A DNA stretch of 18,283 nt from Firmicutes bacterium CAG:534 (GTDB taxonomy: Bacteria; Bacillota; Clostridia; Lachnospirales; Lachnospiraceae): contig FR894501.1 in NCBI GenBank assembly GCA_000436115.1, forward strand, positions 1 through 18,283, read 5' to 3'. The notes beneath the pieces were generated by a model. That model saw only the letters and a program-made list of their open reading frames with translations, ran no database searches and was not told the origin of the DNA. The translations under genes and the position numbers were made by a program. This document shows positions 1-8,351 of this stretch, in pieces (positions within the stretch are counted from its first letter, which is position 1; every line of letters starts with the position of its first letter).

Positions 1-114
1 CGTAGGTGTAGCACTAGGTGTTGCGGTCGGTGTCGGTGTAGGCTCCTGGGTCGGTGTAGGAGTCGGATCCGGAGTCATGGTCGGAGTCGGCATAGGTGTC
101 GGAATGGTTGGTGT
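1..114 (-). repeat. Thr-Pro codon repeat in the surface protein
   Basis: The minus strand encodes about 38 residues of alternating Thr-Pro (TIPTPMPTPTMTPDPTPTPT and onward), built from ACN CCN codon pairs. It reaches the window edge and probably continues. In wall-associated proteins such stretches act as extended spacers. The tandem codon pattern makes length variation between strains likely. Confidence 0.8.
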
Positions 115-2163
115 ATCACCGTTACCATGTACCTCGGCACCATCATACTTAAACTCAACACTGTCGGAAATCAGTGCACCATTCACATTCTGGTTCATGA
201 TTACATCCGATTTTGCACCGGCAATGATACCAGCAAACTGTGCATTTACCTGTACAGTCTTATCATAATTTCCAAGGTTCCAAATTAAATACTGAGCTCC
301 GGCGATCTGCGTGTTATTTGCCCACTGGTTCAAGATAATGTCATTCTGCTTTGCATCTTCGCTGAAATTCAGATTTACAACGATCGTTGTTCCCTGTGCG
401 TTTGCCTGGGCGATCTTGGTAAGCATATCTCCATAATTTCCCTTGGTCAGGAAGGAAACATCAATGTTTGCAACAACAATGTCATCCTTTCCTACTGAGC
501 CATCCTTTAACATTTCATAAATGGTATTCATAGCTGCCGTAGAGTCATCCACGCCCTTTGCAGCATTTTCTTCCATGATTGCTGTCAGCTTTTCACCGGT
601 CTGCGCAATCTTATCTAAGTTAGATTCGATGTCAATGACATCATTATATTCCGGATGATCTTTTACAAAATCACTGATCTTATCCACATCATTTGACTCG
701 ATAATGGTTGTTTTTCCTGATTTGTCTTCAATATTGGCATCCTCGCCCAGGATCAGGGATCCAATCACCTTCTCGCCCGAGTTTACTCTTGATACGGTAC
801 CACTATTTACATAGGAATATCCATCTGAATTCAGATCTGCACCCTCCAGATAGTTACCGCCTGCATAGATCTTGGATCCATCTTCGATTTCATCAACAGC
901 AAAGTTACCGTCAATATGTGCTCCTCCTGAAGGAGTATTTACCTTATCAGCATATACTGTAAATCCGTTTGTTACAGACATTGCAGAAAGCCATGCACTC
1001 AGCTTTGCAATTTCCTCCGGCGTCATTTCTGAAGCCTTAACAACAGCAGAATTCCCTGAAGAATAAGATCTTGCTGTGGGAGTAGGTACTGCACTGTTTT
1101 CCTCAGTCTGAACTGCCCTTGCACTATTGATATTTTCTACCAGAATGTTCGTAGCAGCAGCAACCTGTGCCGTGTACATAATACTCTTACACTGTGTAGG
1201 GTTCTGCTTTACGGTAACGGAGTCCTGAGCTGACAAGGTGTCAACCAGCGCATTTCCAACGTTGGCGCCTTCCTCTGTAACGGTAATTCTTTCATTAACC
1301 AGATATGCTTCCTTGCCATCCTCTGTTTCCACCTGGACAATCGGAATATCTGCGGGCTCTACAGCCTGTATTACCGCTTCCTGCTTGCTTTCTCCTTCTG
1401 CAGGAACCAGTGCTTCAAGTGCTTCCTCACTGTTACTATCATTATTTGTTTCTTCTATATTATTAATTGCAGTATTCTCCTCTGACTCCTGCTCTTCCTC
1501 TGTTTCATCCTCGGGAAGCGCTGCCGGTATTGTGGACGGAGAAGCAACAGGAGAAGGGCTTACACTTTCTTCTACTACTACCGGGCTCTTTGCCTCATCT
1601 GCACCAAGCGCATCGGGTTCTAACGTAGGAGTTGCTGTAGGAGTTGCCGTTGGTGTGGGAGTAGGCGTTGCTGCTGTTTCCTTCCCATCTGTTTCGGCAG
1701 TTGCAGTGGGCGTTGCTTCCGCTATCGCAGTAGGAGTTGCCTCTGCAGCAGGATCTGCTTCCGGAACGATTGTTGCTTCCGGTGTGCCAGTTTCCTCTCC
1801 GCTTTCTGCATTCATCTCGCCAGAAGCTTCAACGGTTGTCTCAGGAACACTTGCTTCCTGTGAAGGCTCTTCACTTACAGGCTCTTCGGATACCGGTTCC
1901 TCTGAAGAAGGTTCTTCATAAGAGCTTTCCTCCTGCTGCTGATTTTCCTCTTCCGTGTACTCTTCCACCGCCGGTGCTTCATAGCTGCTTTCACCTGAGT
2001 CTCCGCTGCTTCCCTCCCAGGACACCACTTCCTCTTCAGAGTAAGTCAGCGTGTTGCCTTCCAGATTTTCATTTGCATAAGCAGAAATGACGTTTACCAC
2101 AACAATCATGTAAGCTACCATAATTGCGATCATTCTCTTTGTGCGCCTGGACATCCTTTTCAT
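1..2163 (-). CDS. Choice-of-anchor A domain surface protein (putative adhesin), C-terminus beyond the window
   Basis: Reading the minus strand from the ATG at 2163, preceded by AAGGAGG, gives 721 uninterrupted codons with no stop before the left edge. Residues 1-30 are a signal peptide: a Lys/Arg-rich start, a hydrophobic core and an AYA|N cleavage site. Residues 31 to about 375 are an acidic low-complexity stalk with SEEP-type repeats and a Thr-Pro stretch near residues 140-180. From about 385 to 680 comes a globular domain. It contains YADKVNTPSGGAHIDGNF, YAGGNY, and near its end IWNLGNYDKTVQVNAQFAGI, then NVNGALISDSVEF and EVHG. That closing pattern (an 'LWN' strand, a 'G-x-(I/L)-A' strand, 'NG-x-(L/V)-I', then E-x-H) is typical of choice-of-anchor A domains, a family of putative surface adhesins. 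A second Thr-Pro linker (residues ~684-721) then leads to sequence outside the window, where a wall anchor or further binding domains would be expected. The secreted location is well supported. The ligand is unknown. Confidence 0.85.
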   Translation of the reverse strand, partial: MKRMSRRTKRMIAIMVAYMIVVVNVISAYANENLEGNTLTYSEEEVVSWEGSSGDSGESSYEAPAVEEYTEEENQQQEESSYEEPSSEEPVSEEPVSEEPSQEASVPETTVEASGEMNAESGEETGTPEATIVPEADPAAEATPTAIAEATPTATAETDGKETAATPTPTPTATPTATPTLEPDALGADEAKSPVVVEESVSPSPVASPSTIPAALPEDETEEEQESEENTAINNIEETNNDSNSEEALEALVPAEGESKQEAVIQAVEPADIPIVQVETEDGKEAYLVNERITVTEEGANVGNALVDTLSAQDSVTVKQNPTQCKSIMYTAQVAAATNILVENINSARAVQTEENSAVPTPTARSYSSGNSAVVKASEMTPEEIAKLSAWLSAMSVTNGFTVYADKVNTPSGGAHIDGNFAVDEIEDGSKIYAGGNYLEGADLNSDGYSYVNSGTVSRVNSGEKVIGSLILGEDANIEDKSGKTTIIESNDVDKISDFVKDHPEYNDVIDIESNLDKIAQTGEKLTAIMEENAAKGVDDSTAAMNTIYEMLKDGSVGKDDIVVANIDVSFLTKGNYGDMLTKIAQANAQGTTIVVNLNFSEDAKQNDIILNQWANNTQIAGAQYLIWNLGNYDKTVQVNAQFAGIIAGAKSDVIMNQNVNGALISDSVEFKYDGAEVHGNGDTPTIPTPMPTPTMTPDPTPTPTQEPTPTPTATPSATPT
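1624..1746 (-). repeat. Internal Thr-Pro/Ala repeat in the surface protein stalk
   Basis: The codons encode EATPTAIAEATPTATAE followed, after a short break, by ATPTPTPTATPTATPT. It is the same type of low-complexity spacer as at the left edge, here located between the acidic N-terminal stalk and the globular domain. The repeat also gives the opposite strand a long spurious open frame. Confidence 0.7.
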
Positions 2164-2207
2164 GTTATTCCTCCTTAACACTCCCATTAGTTCATCCAAT
2201 ATAGTAA

Positions 2208-2293
2208 AGGTCAAAATACAGTTCGACCCATAATTCATTTCCTCATACATAATATACACTAGCAAACGGCATATTTTCAAGTACTTTTGACCT
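2208..2293. repeat. 9-bp inverted repeat flanking the surface protein promoter
   Basis: AGGTCAAAA at 2208-2216 and TTTTGACCT at 2285-2293 are perfect inverted copies, 68 bp apart. One lies in the transcribed leader and the other just upstream of the -35. This could be a paired operator allowing DNA looping, or a chance match in AT-rich DNA. No regulator is assigned. Confidence 0.35.
2251..2280 (-). promoter_or_regulatory. Likely promoter of the surface protein gene
   Basis: On the minus strand a -35 TTGAAA (2275-2280) is separated by 18 bp from a -10 TATATT (2251-2256). This leaves a 5' UTR of about 80 nt before the start at 2163. The hexamer matches are good, but the surrounding AT-richness makes chance matches likely, so this is a candidate only. 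Confidence 0.45.
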
Positions 2294-2453
2294 ACATAAA
2301 CACAATTCGTTCATTTTCACAAAGCCAAAAATAAAACTATTATGCCCTATTAAATAAAAACGTTTTTTATCCGTTTTTCAGCGTATTTTTCGCTTTTTAT
2401 GTAAACTCATTTTTATTGGATTTTTTCAAAAATAAAATTATATTGCGCAAACA

Positions 2454-2499
2454 AAAGAGACTGTATCAGGCTTTCTCCTTCTCCCCATACAGTCTCTTT
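2454..2499 (-). terminator. Strong intrinsic terminator downstream of the GH31 gene
   Basis: A perfect 13-bp stem is formed by AAAGAGACTGTAT (2454-2466) and ATACAGTCTCTTT (2487-2499), with a 20-nt loop. On the minus strand the stem runs into CTTTTGTTT, so it can end transcription from the GH31 gene before the surface protein promoter. A short T run (TTTTTT, about 2503-2508) on the other side would let it work in both directions. Confidence 0.75.
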
Positions 2500-2658
2500 C
2501 CATTTTTTATGATATATTTCCGACGTACTAAAACAATATTTTCCATTTTGTTCTTTTTACGTCATTTTTCCGCTTGATAATAAAAATATATTGCGTTTTT
2601 GGTCTTTCTGCTTATAAGAAAAGAATTTTTTCGGCGGTTTGCACAATTCCCTTCTTTC

Positions 2659-4725
2659 CTAAAACAATCCTCTTACCTCATCTGATCTGGTAAACACCGG
2701 GATCACATCAAGAGGAGCGTTTGCAGCTACTTCTTTTCCTCCCTGGAATACCTTCCCGGTAGATATTTCCGTCCACTCTGCTCCCTTCGGAAGATAAACC
2801 TGTCTCTGGCTGACTCCGGGCTCCATAACCGGCGCTACCAGAATGTCTTTGCCAAACATATAGGCATCTTCCGTTTCCCACGACTTTGGATCCTCCGGGA
2901 AATCAAAAAACAGCGGACGCATAACAGGTTCCCCTGTTCTGCTGGATGCTTCCATGCACTTTCTCACATAAGGCCTTAGCTTCTCCCTCAGGAAAAGATA
3001 TTTCGTCAGGATCTTATAATTCTCTTCCCCAAAGCTCCATACCTCATTGTCCTGCCCTGAGGTAAGCTGTCTTACCCCATTGATAAATTCCTGTTCTCTT
3101 TCATACCAGGGCGAACGCTCTCCATGCATTCTGAAGACCGGGCAAAATGCGCCCCAGGCAAACCAGCGGACCAACAGCTCCTGAAAGCCGGGATCCTTAA
3201 TGTCGCCGCCGATAAAACCACCAATATCTGAAGTCCACCAGGGAATTCCTGCCATTCCCATGTTAAGCCCCGCCTGAAGCTGCTCTCTCATGGCCCTGAA
3301 AGTGGAACTGATATCTCCAGACCAGGTAAGCACTCCGTATTTCTGGCTCCCTGCCCATGCGCAGCGGACAAGGCTCATGATCTCCTTTTCTCCTTCTGCT
3401 TTCAGTCCGTCATAAAAGCCTTTTGCATACATTACCGGATAAATATTGGTGCACTGCAATGCAGGTCCCGCATAATAGCGATAGTTATCGAATTCATAGG
3501 TTCCATATTCCGGTTCAGCCTCATCCAGCCAGAAAATACGGATTCCTTTTTTGTAGTAGTTTTCTTTGCATTTGTCCCACACAAACTGTCTGGCTCCAGG
3601 GTTTGTAGTGTCGTAAAAGGTGGTATTTCCCATCCAGGTCATATGGCAGGCATTTCCTCTGTCATTCCGCACCAGATAGCCCTTATCAGCCATTTCCCCA
3701 TAATTTTCACAGCGTTCATCTACCGTGGGCCATACGGAAACTACCGTTTCAATCCCCATCTCCTTGAGCTCTTTTACCATGGCATCCGGATCAGGCCAGT
3801 CTCTTGGCTCAAATTTAAATTCTCCCTGCATGGTCCAGTGGAAAAAGTCTACCACGATAGCATCCATGGGAAGCCCTCTCCTTTTATGCTCTCTTGCAAC
3901 GGCCAAAAGCTCCTCCTGATTTCTGTAGCGCAGCTTGCACTGCCAGTATCCCATGCCATATTCCGGCATCATGGGAGTTCGTCCGGTAGCGGCGCTGTAC
4001 TGCTCCAGAATTTCTGCGGGCGTATCTCCTGCGGTAATGAAATAGTCCATCTTTTTGGTAGACCTTGCATGCCATTCCGTTTTGTTTGCCCCAAAGGTAA
4101 CCGTTCCGATCGCCGGGTTATTCCAGAAAAAGCCATAGCCTCTGCTTGATACCATAAACGGAACACTGGCCTGACTGTTTCTGTGCTCTAATTCCAGCAC
4201 TGCACCTTTTTTGTTCAGGTTCTTTTCCTGATACTGACCCATGCCGTAGATCTTCTCATCATCATATGCCTCAAACCTTGCCGTAAGGGCAAAATCCGAA
4301 GTCCCTGTGATCGGCTTTAACTCTCTGCCGGCCACTCCAATGGGAACCGCATAGCGGTTGATCCTGTTGCGGTTTCTCCAATACTCGGCGGTTAAAAGTT
4401 CTCCCCTCTGGTTATAAAAGGAAAGCCATCCCTCCGGGTTGATCTTTACCGTGATTTTTCCGTTTATCATGGTATACTCTTTTCCGGTCATATGGTACTT
4501 TGCCCATTCTTCCCCCTGATACCATGGATCTGTAATATCAAGCTCTCTGACTGTGACCTCCGGCGTGCATTTTTCCACCTCTTCCGTCAAAGCCCAGTTA
4601 TGGCCATCCATAACAGGTTCCCCTGTCATCCGAACCCTCAAAGAATTTTTCCCCCATGGTTCAATAAAGACCTGGCTCATTCCGCTTGAAATGATCAGTT
4701 TATTTCCCTCCTGTGCTACTCTCAT
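2659..4725 (-). CDS. Glycoside hydrolase family 31 alpha-glycosidase (alpha-xylosidase or alpha-glucosidase)
   Basis: This 688-residue protein has no signal peptide or membrane segment, so it should act on imported oligosaccharides in the cytoplasm. It shows the GH31 layout: an N-terminal beta-sandwich (about 1-240), a (beta/alpha)8 barrel (about 250-580) and C-terminal beta domains. IFWLDEAEPE at residues 397-406 carries the nucleophile Asp401. WSGDISSTF around residue 468 carries the acid/base Asp471. GIPWWTSDIGGF (493-504) and RMHGER (532-537) are further conserved barrel motifs. GH31 enzymes are retaining alpha-glycosidases. The WLDEAEPE form occurs in bacterial relatives that include alpha-xylosidases, so alpha-glucosidase versus alpha-xylosidase cannot be settled by eye. 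The ATG at 4725 follows GGGAGGAAAG at good spacing. The gene is monocistronic with its own promoter, and no sugar transporter or sugar-specific regulator lies beside it. Confidence 0.93.
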   Translation of the reverse strand: MRVAQEGNKLIISSGMSQVFIEPWGKNSLRVRMTGEPVMDGHNWALTEEVEKCTPEVTVRELDITDPWYQGEEWAKYHMTGKEYTMINGKITVKINPEGWLSFYNQRGELLTAEYWRNRNRINRYAVPIGVAGRELKPITGTSDFALTARFEAYDDEKIYGMGQYQEKNLNKKGAVLELEHRNSQASVPFMVSSRGYGFFWNNPAIGTVTFGANKTEWHARSTKKMDYFITAGDTPAEILEQYSAATGRTPMMPEYGMGYWQCKLRYRNQEELLAVAREHKRRGLPMDAIVVDFFHWTMQGEFKFEPRDWPDPDAMVKELKEMGIETVVSVWPTVDERCENYGEMADKGYLVRNDRGNACHMTWMGNTTFYDTTNPGARQFVWDKCKENYYKKGIRIFWLDEAEPEYGTYEFDNYRYYAGPALQCTNIYPVMYAKGFYDGLKAEGEKEIMSLVRCAWAGSQKYGVLTWSGDISSTFRAMREQLQAGLNMGMAGIPWWTSDIGGFIGGDIKDPGFQELLVRWFAWGAFCPVFRMHGERSPWYEREQEFINGVRQLTSGQDNEVWSFGEENYKILTKYLFLREKLRPYVRKCMEASSRTGEPVMRPLFFDFPEDPKSWETEDAYMFGKDILVAPVMEPGVSQRQVYLPKGAEWTEISTGKVFQGGKEVAANAPLDVIPVFTRSDEVRGLF

Positions 4726-4771
4726 GTGCCTTTCCTCCCATTTTTCTTAAAATGCTTTCTGGAATGTTCTT

Positions 4772-4800
4772 ATTGTATCGCATTCAGGAAACAATTTCTA
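4772..4800 (-). promoter_or_regulatory. Likely promoter of the GH31 gene
   Basis: On the minus strand a -35 TAGAAA (4795-4800) and a -10 TACAAT (4772-4777) are 17 bp apart, about 40 nt upstream of the GH31 ribosome-binding site. It fills the 86-bp gap after the permease gene. No terminator for the upstream ABC operon is visible here, so read-through into GH31 is also possible. Confidence 0.5.
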
Positions 4801-4811
4801 TCCTTCTTTTT

Positions 4812-7037
4812 CTATTCCTGCACATAGGCTGTGTCCGCTAAAACAAAGTCCGGAACCGTCCCTTTTATAAAGCGGTAATAGGCATTTGTTCCATATTGCT
4901 TATCCATCATGGTTCCCGGCTTAAAGTATACGATCACCGAGATCTCATAGTCCGCCTGAGGGCCATTGTCCCAGCGGTAATCCACCATCTCCTCCGGATA
5001 GATGCTTTCTGCAATCCGGGCGATCTTCTCCTGCCCCGTATAACTCTTCTTTACCATGGTTGTCACTGCGGAGGGATCCACCATCACTTCTTCTCCAGAC
5101 AGATACTCCTGTTCCCGTAAAAGCTCCACATCCTGATTCTCATTCACTACTACGATCTGGGCAATATCCTCCGTCTGCAGCTGGCTTTCTACCTCGCAGT
5201 CCTTTTCTGCAAGCAGCTTTATGCATCTTTCATAGGAAGGATAAATATTCAGCCCCACATTCCACCAGTCTGATGTGCTGCCTCTTCCGTAATACCAGTA
5301 AGTGCTTTCTGTTTCCATAGAAAGCACGCCTACCGGCACCTCCTGCCTTTTCTCCTGAAAGCCCGTTTCCTTTAAGTCTTCTCTGTATGCTGCTAGAAGC
5401 TCTCTGGTATCCTGGGCGCTGAGCCTATTTTCATACACTCCGTTTCCAAACTGAAATGACAGCTTAAAGCCTTCCGTCTGCTCGATCTTTCTTTCCAGCA
5501 CATCTGTAGCTGCTACATTGTAGCCCTCCAGGAATTCATTGCTGTCTATGATCTTTTCCAACAGACCAAGGGACTGTTCATCCTCCATGTTGATATAAAC
5601 GACCCTTTCTGCCGTTCTGCCGCTTTTCATGCGATAAAGAATGGTTGCGTAAGACCAGTAGCCATTCTCCTCGTCCTCTCCTGCAGCCTGGTCAATTTTG
5701 TTATATTCTCCCATGGAGTAATCTGCCAGCAGACAGACGTCTTCCACATTCTGCAGGTACATATACCTTTTTGCATATTCCATGCCGGATATGAGCTTCA
5801 GGCTGTCCCTGTCAATCCATGAATCCGAATAGCCTCCTTCATCATAGGTGCTGGGGATAAAGGCAATACTTTCCACCTGATCCGGTTTCGGTACAAAACG
5901 GTCAAATCCAAACAGGTCATAGCGGTAGATGCCAAAACATCCTGCTGCCAGTACCACACAGATCAGAATATGTCTTTTCTGATGCAGCGCCCCACGAATG
6001 TCAAACTCATAAATTACCTGGATGACCCCACATCCCAGAATTGCCGTCAGGACAATGGCAGTGAGCACATGCCAGACTCCGTCCATGCCGGACAGGGGAT
6101 AAAAATCAACCACGCCGCCCACAATTTCTCCTACAAAAAGGGCTGCAGGAATTACCAACAGGATCTTAATGACGGTTCCCAGCTTTGCAAAAGCCATGGC
6201 CTTTCCTGCTGCTTCCGGAGGACGCTTGCAATAGCAAAAATAAGAAAGGAGTCCTATGACCAGCGAAAGCGCCAGCATGGCTGCCAGCATGATCCCTTCC
6301 CTGCCGCTTCCCGACACCAGCTTTTCATACAGCCCTATGGGAGAAAACAGGGGAACCTGTTCATAGAAATGTCCTCCAAAATACCGGAAGAAAAGAGATT
6401 TATAGCTATAATCTACTGCCCTGACCATAAACTCATAAAGACAAAGCACCAGAAGTCCCAACCCGGTCACCACCATATTCCCAGTCAGCATCACAGCCAG
6501 AATGGATAAATGATACATCCCTAAAAACAGGCAGAAATGAATGCCAAACGCCCGTAGCGCCGTTGCCAGGATCTCCCCGTTGCATGCCTGGTTTCCTGCT
6601 GCCAGAAGCAGGCTAATCCCCATTCCCATCAGATAAGGAAGCAGGAAGATCAAAATTCCATTGACCCAGATCACCAGAAATCTCCTGCTTTGCTTTACAG
6701 GCATTCCCATGTAAAAATCAATTTTCTTTCTACTGTAAAGGTAGGAAAACCCCTGGATCCCGGCGATCACTGCGATGGCCACCGTAAAGCCCATCAGGAT
6801 GAAGGAGGTTCCCATCATATACTTTACATTTTCCAAAAGCCTGCTTTGCAGAATGCTTTCTGCCGCCGCTCCGTATTCTGCCTTGATCCAGTCAAGGTTT
6901 GTCTGTGCCTGCTTGATCATCAGCGCAACACCGACCGGATAGGCAAGCACAAAGCATAAAATGGATATGACCCATACCCAGATTCGCCTTTTATTATTTT
7001 CTTTCATATTAACCAAGAATGAGTTTTTTGACATCAT
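4812..7037 (-). CDS. ABC transporter permease with large extracytoplasmic C-terminal domain (DUF6449-like)
   Basis: This is a membrane partner of the ATPase encoded just upstream. The likely start is the ATG at 7037 (741 residues), because GGAGG lies 9 nt before it. A longer frame to 7121 lacks a ribosome-binding site. The gene overlaps the ATPase end by 29 bp, suggesting translational coupling. About nine or ten hydrophobic segments lie in roughly the first 375 residues. Among them is FYMGMPVKQSRRF, similar to the 'D-x-x-x-S-L-P-x-K/R' loop of ABC-2 type permeases. The last ~360 residues are polar, with no clear final membrane segment, and resemble the C-terminal domain of Firmicutes permeases annotated DUF6449; I assign this from memory of the family. 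Its substrate is unknown. In related YtrA-controlled units the transporters respond to cell-wall stress. Confidence 0.8.
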   Translation of the reverse strand: MMSKNSFLVNMKENNKRRIWVWVISILCFVLAYPVGVALMIKQAQTNLDWIKAEYGAAAESILQSRLLENVKYMMGTSFILMGFTVAIAVIAGIQGFSYLYSRKKIDFYMGMPVKQSRRFLVIWVNGILIFLLPYLMGMGISLLLAAGNQACNGEILATALRAFGIHFCLFLGMYHLSILAVMLTGNMVVTGLGLLVLCLYEFMVRAVDYSYKSLFFRYFGGHFYEQVPLFSPIGLYEKLVSGSGREGIMLAAMLALSLVIGLLSYFCYCKRPPEAAGKAMAFAKLGTVIKILLVIPAALFVGEIVGGVVDFYPLSGMDGVWHVLTAIVLTAILGCGVIQVIYEFDIRGALHQKRHILICVVLAAGCFGIYRYDLFGFDRFVPKPDQVESIAFIPSTYDEGGYSDSWIDRDSLKLISGMEYAKRYMYLQNVEDVCLLADYSMGEYNKIDQAAGEDEENGYWSYATILYRMKSGRTAERVVYINMEDEQSLGLLEKIIDSNEFLEGYNVAATDVLERKIEQTEGFKLSFQFGNGVYENRLSAQDTRELLAAYREDLKETGFQEKRQEVPVGVLSMETESTYWYYGRGSTSDWWNVGLNIYPSYERCIKLLAEKDCEVESQLQTEDIAQIVVVNENQDVELLREQEYLSGEEVMVDPSAVTTMVKKSYTGQEKIARIAESIYPEEMVDYRWDNGPQADYEISVIVYFKPGTMMDKQYGTNAYYRFIKGTVPDFVLADTAYVQE

Positions 7038-7914
7038 AGCCCACAACCTCCGTTTCGCTGATAAAGATTTCTTCAAGGGATAATGGCAGCGCCTCAAAAA
7101 ATATAGTATTGGCCGTTGCAAAAATTGCCATGATCTCCGCCCGGCCGCCCCGGACTGTCATCACATTCAGGGATCCTCTTTTTTCATTCTTCATAATATC
7201 AAGAGCCGCAATGACCTTTGCCTCATCCTCCGTCGTCTTAAAAACGCATTGTACCTTTTGGATATTGCACTTCATATCCTCCAGATCCTTGGACAAAAGC
7301 ACACCGCCCTTATGTAACAGTCCCACATGATCACAGATATCCTCAAGCTCTCTCAGATTGTGGGAGGCTATCACAGGGGTAAGCCCTCTTTTTTCCATTT
7401 CACTGGCAAAAATACTTTTAATTCCCTGACGCATTACCGGATCCAGTCCGTCAAAGGTTTCATCACAAAGCAGATACTTCGCTCCGCTGCACACTCCGCA
7501 GATCAGCGCAAGCTGCTTACGCATTCCCTTGGAATAGGTGTTGACCTTCCGCTTCTTATCCAGCCCAAAGTTCATCAGATAGCTGTAAAAATCCTCCACT
7601 GCAAATTCCGGGTATACGCTGCAAAGATACTTCTGCATGTCCACGGGATTACAATTTGCAAAAAAATAGGGATCATCAGAAATAAAATAAATCTTTTTCT
7701 TCACCTCCAGCCGGTCATACACCTGCCCTCCATCAACCAGGATCTCTCCCTGCTGAGGCTTCAGCACACCGGCTACCATTCTCAAAATCGTACTTTTTCC
7801 TGCACCGTTGGTTCCGATCAGTCCAAAAACTGTACTTTCCTTAATCTCCACGCTTACATGATCCACGGCCTTTATCCCCTCATAGGCCTTTGTTACATCT
7901 TTTATTTCAATCAT
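7009..7914 (-). CDS. ABC transporter ATP-binding protein (YtrB-like)
   Basis: This nucleotide-binding subunit is 301 residues long from the ATG at 7914, preceded by GAGGAG. An upstream GTG at 7926 has no usable ribosome-binding site. Walker A GTNGAGKST is at residues 34-42. The signature is degenerate (YSKGMRKQ, 127-134) and Walker B is YLLCDE (147-152), followed by a D-loop GLDP. The H-loop histidine is in ASHNLRE, near residue 185. The Q-loop region reads FISDDPYFF and lacks the usual glutamine, which is common in this single-domain ATPase group. The ~90-residue C-terminal extension after the core is also typical. It lies 41 bp downstream of the GntR gene and overlaps the permease gene, so the three form one operon. 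Confidence 0.93.
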   Translation of the reverse strand: MIEIKDVTKAYEGIKAVDHVSVEIKESTVFGLIGTNGAGKSTILRMVAGVLKPQQGEILVDGGQVYDRLEVKKKIYFISDDPYFFANCNPVDMQKYLCSVYPEFAVEDFYSYLMNFGLDKKRKVNTYSKGMRKQLALICGVCSGAKYLLCDETFDGLDPVMRQGIKSIFASEMEKRGLTPVIASHNLRELEDICDHVGLLHKGGVLLSKDLEDMKCNIQKVQCVFKTTEDEAKVIAALDIMKNEKRGSLNVMTVRGGRAEIMAIFATANTIFFEALPLSLEEIFISETEVVGYDVKKLILG

Positions 7915-7955
7915 AGCTCTCCTCACTTCCGTGTCATCTGATTTCGACCATTGAT

Positions 7956-8315
7956 CTACCCTTTTGTCTGTTCCACAATTTCCGATAGTTCTGCTTTTGG
8001 AATACCGGCTGCTGCCGCCTCCCTGCAGATCTCCCGAAATCTTTCCGTAATTTCCTCCCTGTATTGTTTCAGAAGAAGCGTGCTGTCTGATACAAAATTT
8101 CCCTTGCCCTTCACGGTGTAAACATAGCCCTGCCGCTCCAGTTCCGCATAGACCCGCTGAATCGTATTGGGATTAATGGACAGATCCACTGCCAGGTTTC
8201 TGACCGACGGCATTTTGTCATCCGATTTTAATACCCCCCTAAGGATCAGCATTTTAAACTTTTCCACTACCTGTTCATAGATAGGTCTGGTATCTCTGTA
8301 ATCTATGAGTATCAT
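7956..8315 (-). CDS. GntR-family transcriptional repressor, YtrA subfamily
   Basis: This 119-residue regulator has an N-terminal winged helix-turn-helix (about 8-78), including RPIYEQVVEKFK, the recognition region LSINPNTIQRVYAELE and the wing VYTVKGKGNFV. A short ~40-residue helical tail follows. Total length and the small C-terminal part fit the YtrA subfamily, which lacks the large ligand domains of FadR/HutC types. Such regulators usually head ABC transporter operons and repress themselves; here it is the first gene of exactly such an operon. The ATG at 8315 follows GGAAAGGAAGGG. A palindrome over its own promoter start region supports autorepression. The effector is unknown. Confidence 0.93.
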   Translation of the reverse strand: MILIDYRDTRPIYEQVVEKFKMLILRGVLKSDDKMPSVRNLAVDLSINPNTIQRVYAELERQGYVYTVKGKGNFVSDSTLLLKQYREEITERFREICREAAAAGIPKAELSEIVEQTKG

Positions 8316-8351
8316 ATGCCCTTCCTTTCCTGGTTTTTCCGTACCGTTTGT

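Larger units (their letters stand above)
2164..2658. other. AT-rich intergenic region between surface protein and GH31 gene
   Basis: No convincing coding frame is present. The half next to the surface protein gene holds its likely promoter and a 9-bp inverted repeat. The middle carries a strong hairpin terminator. The stretch 2500-2658, directly downstream of the GH31 stop, is very AT-rich with many T runs, and I see no further structured element in it. Confidence 0.7.

Noticed and set aside
1..114. The regularly repeating GT-rich tract was considered as a possible CRISPR or DNA satellite.
   Set aside because: The unit is a 6-bp Thr-Pro codon pair with no spacers and stays in frame with the surface protein.
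1238..1921. A 227-codon Ser/Val-rich open frame on the plus strand.
   Set aside because: It is the antisense of the surface protein's repetitive stalk. The minus-strand frame has a signal peptide, a ribosome-binding site and a recognisable domain, while this one has neither a start signal nor a family pattern.
3643..4149. A 168-codon open frame on the plus strand inside the GH31 gene.
   Set aside because: It lies opposite the conserved catalytic barrel of GH31, has no ribosome-binding site and encodes no recognisable protein.
5970..6509. A 179-codon plus-strand frame rich in His, Gln and Lys.
   Set aside because: This composition is the mirror of hydrophobic membrane segments of the permease read antisense.
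7327..7941. A 204-codon plus-strand frame opposite the ABC ATPase.
   Set aside because: The minus strand here has complete Walker A, signature, Walker B and H-loop motifs; the plus-strand frame is a shadow.
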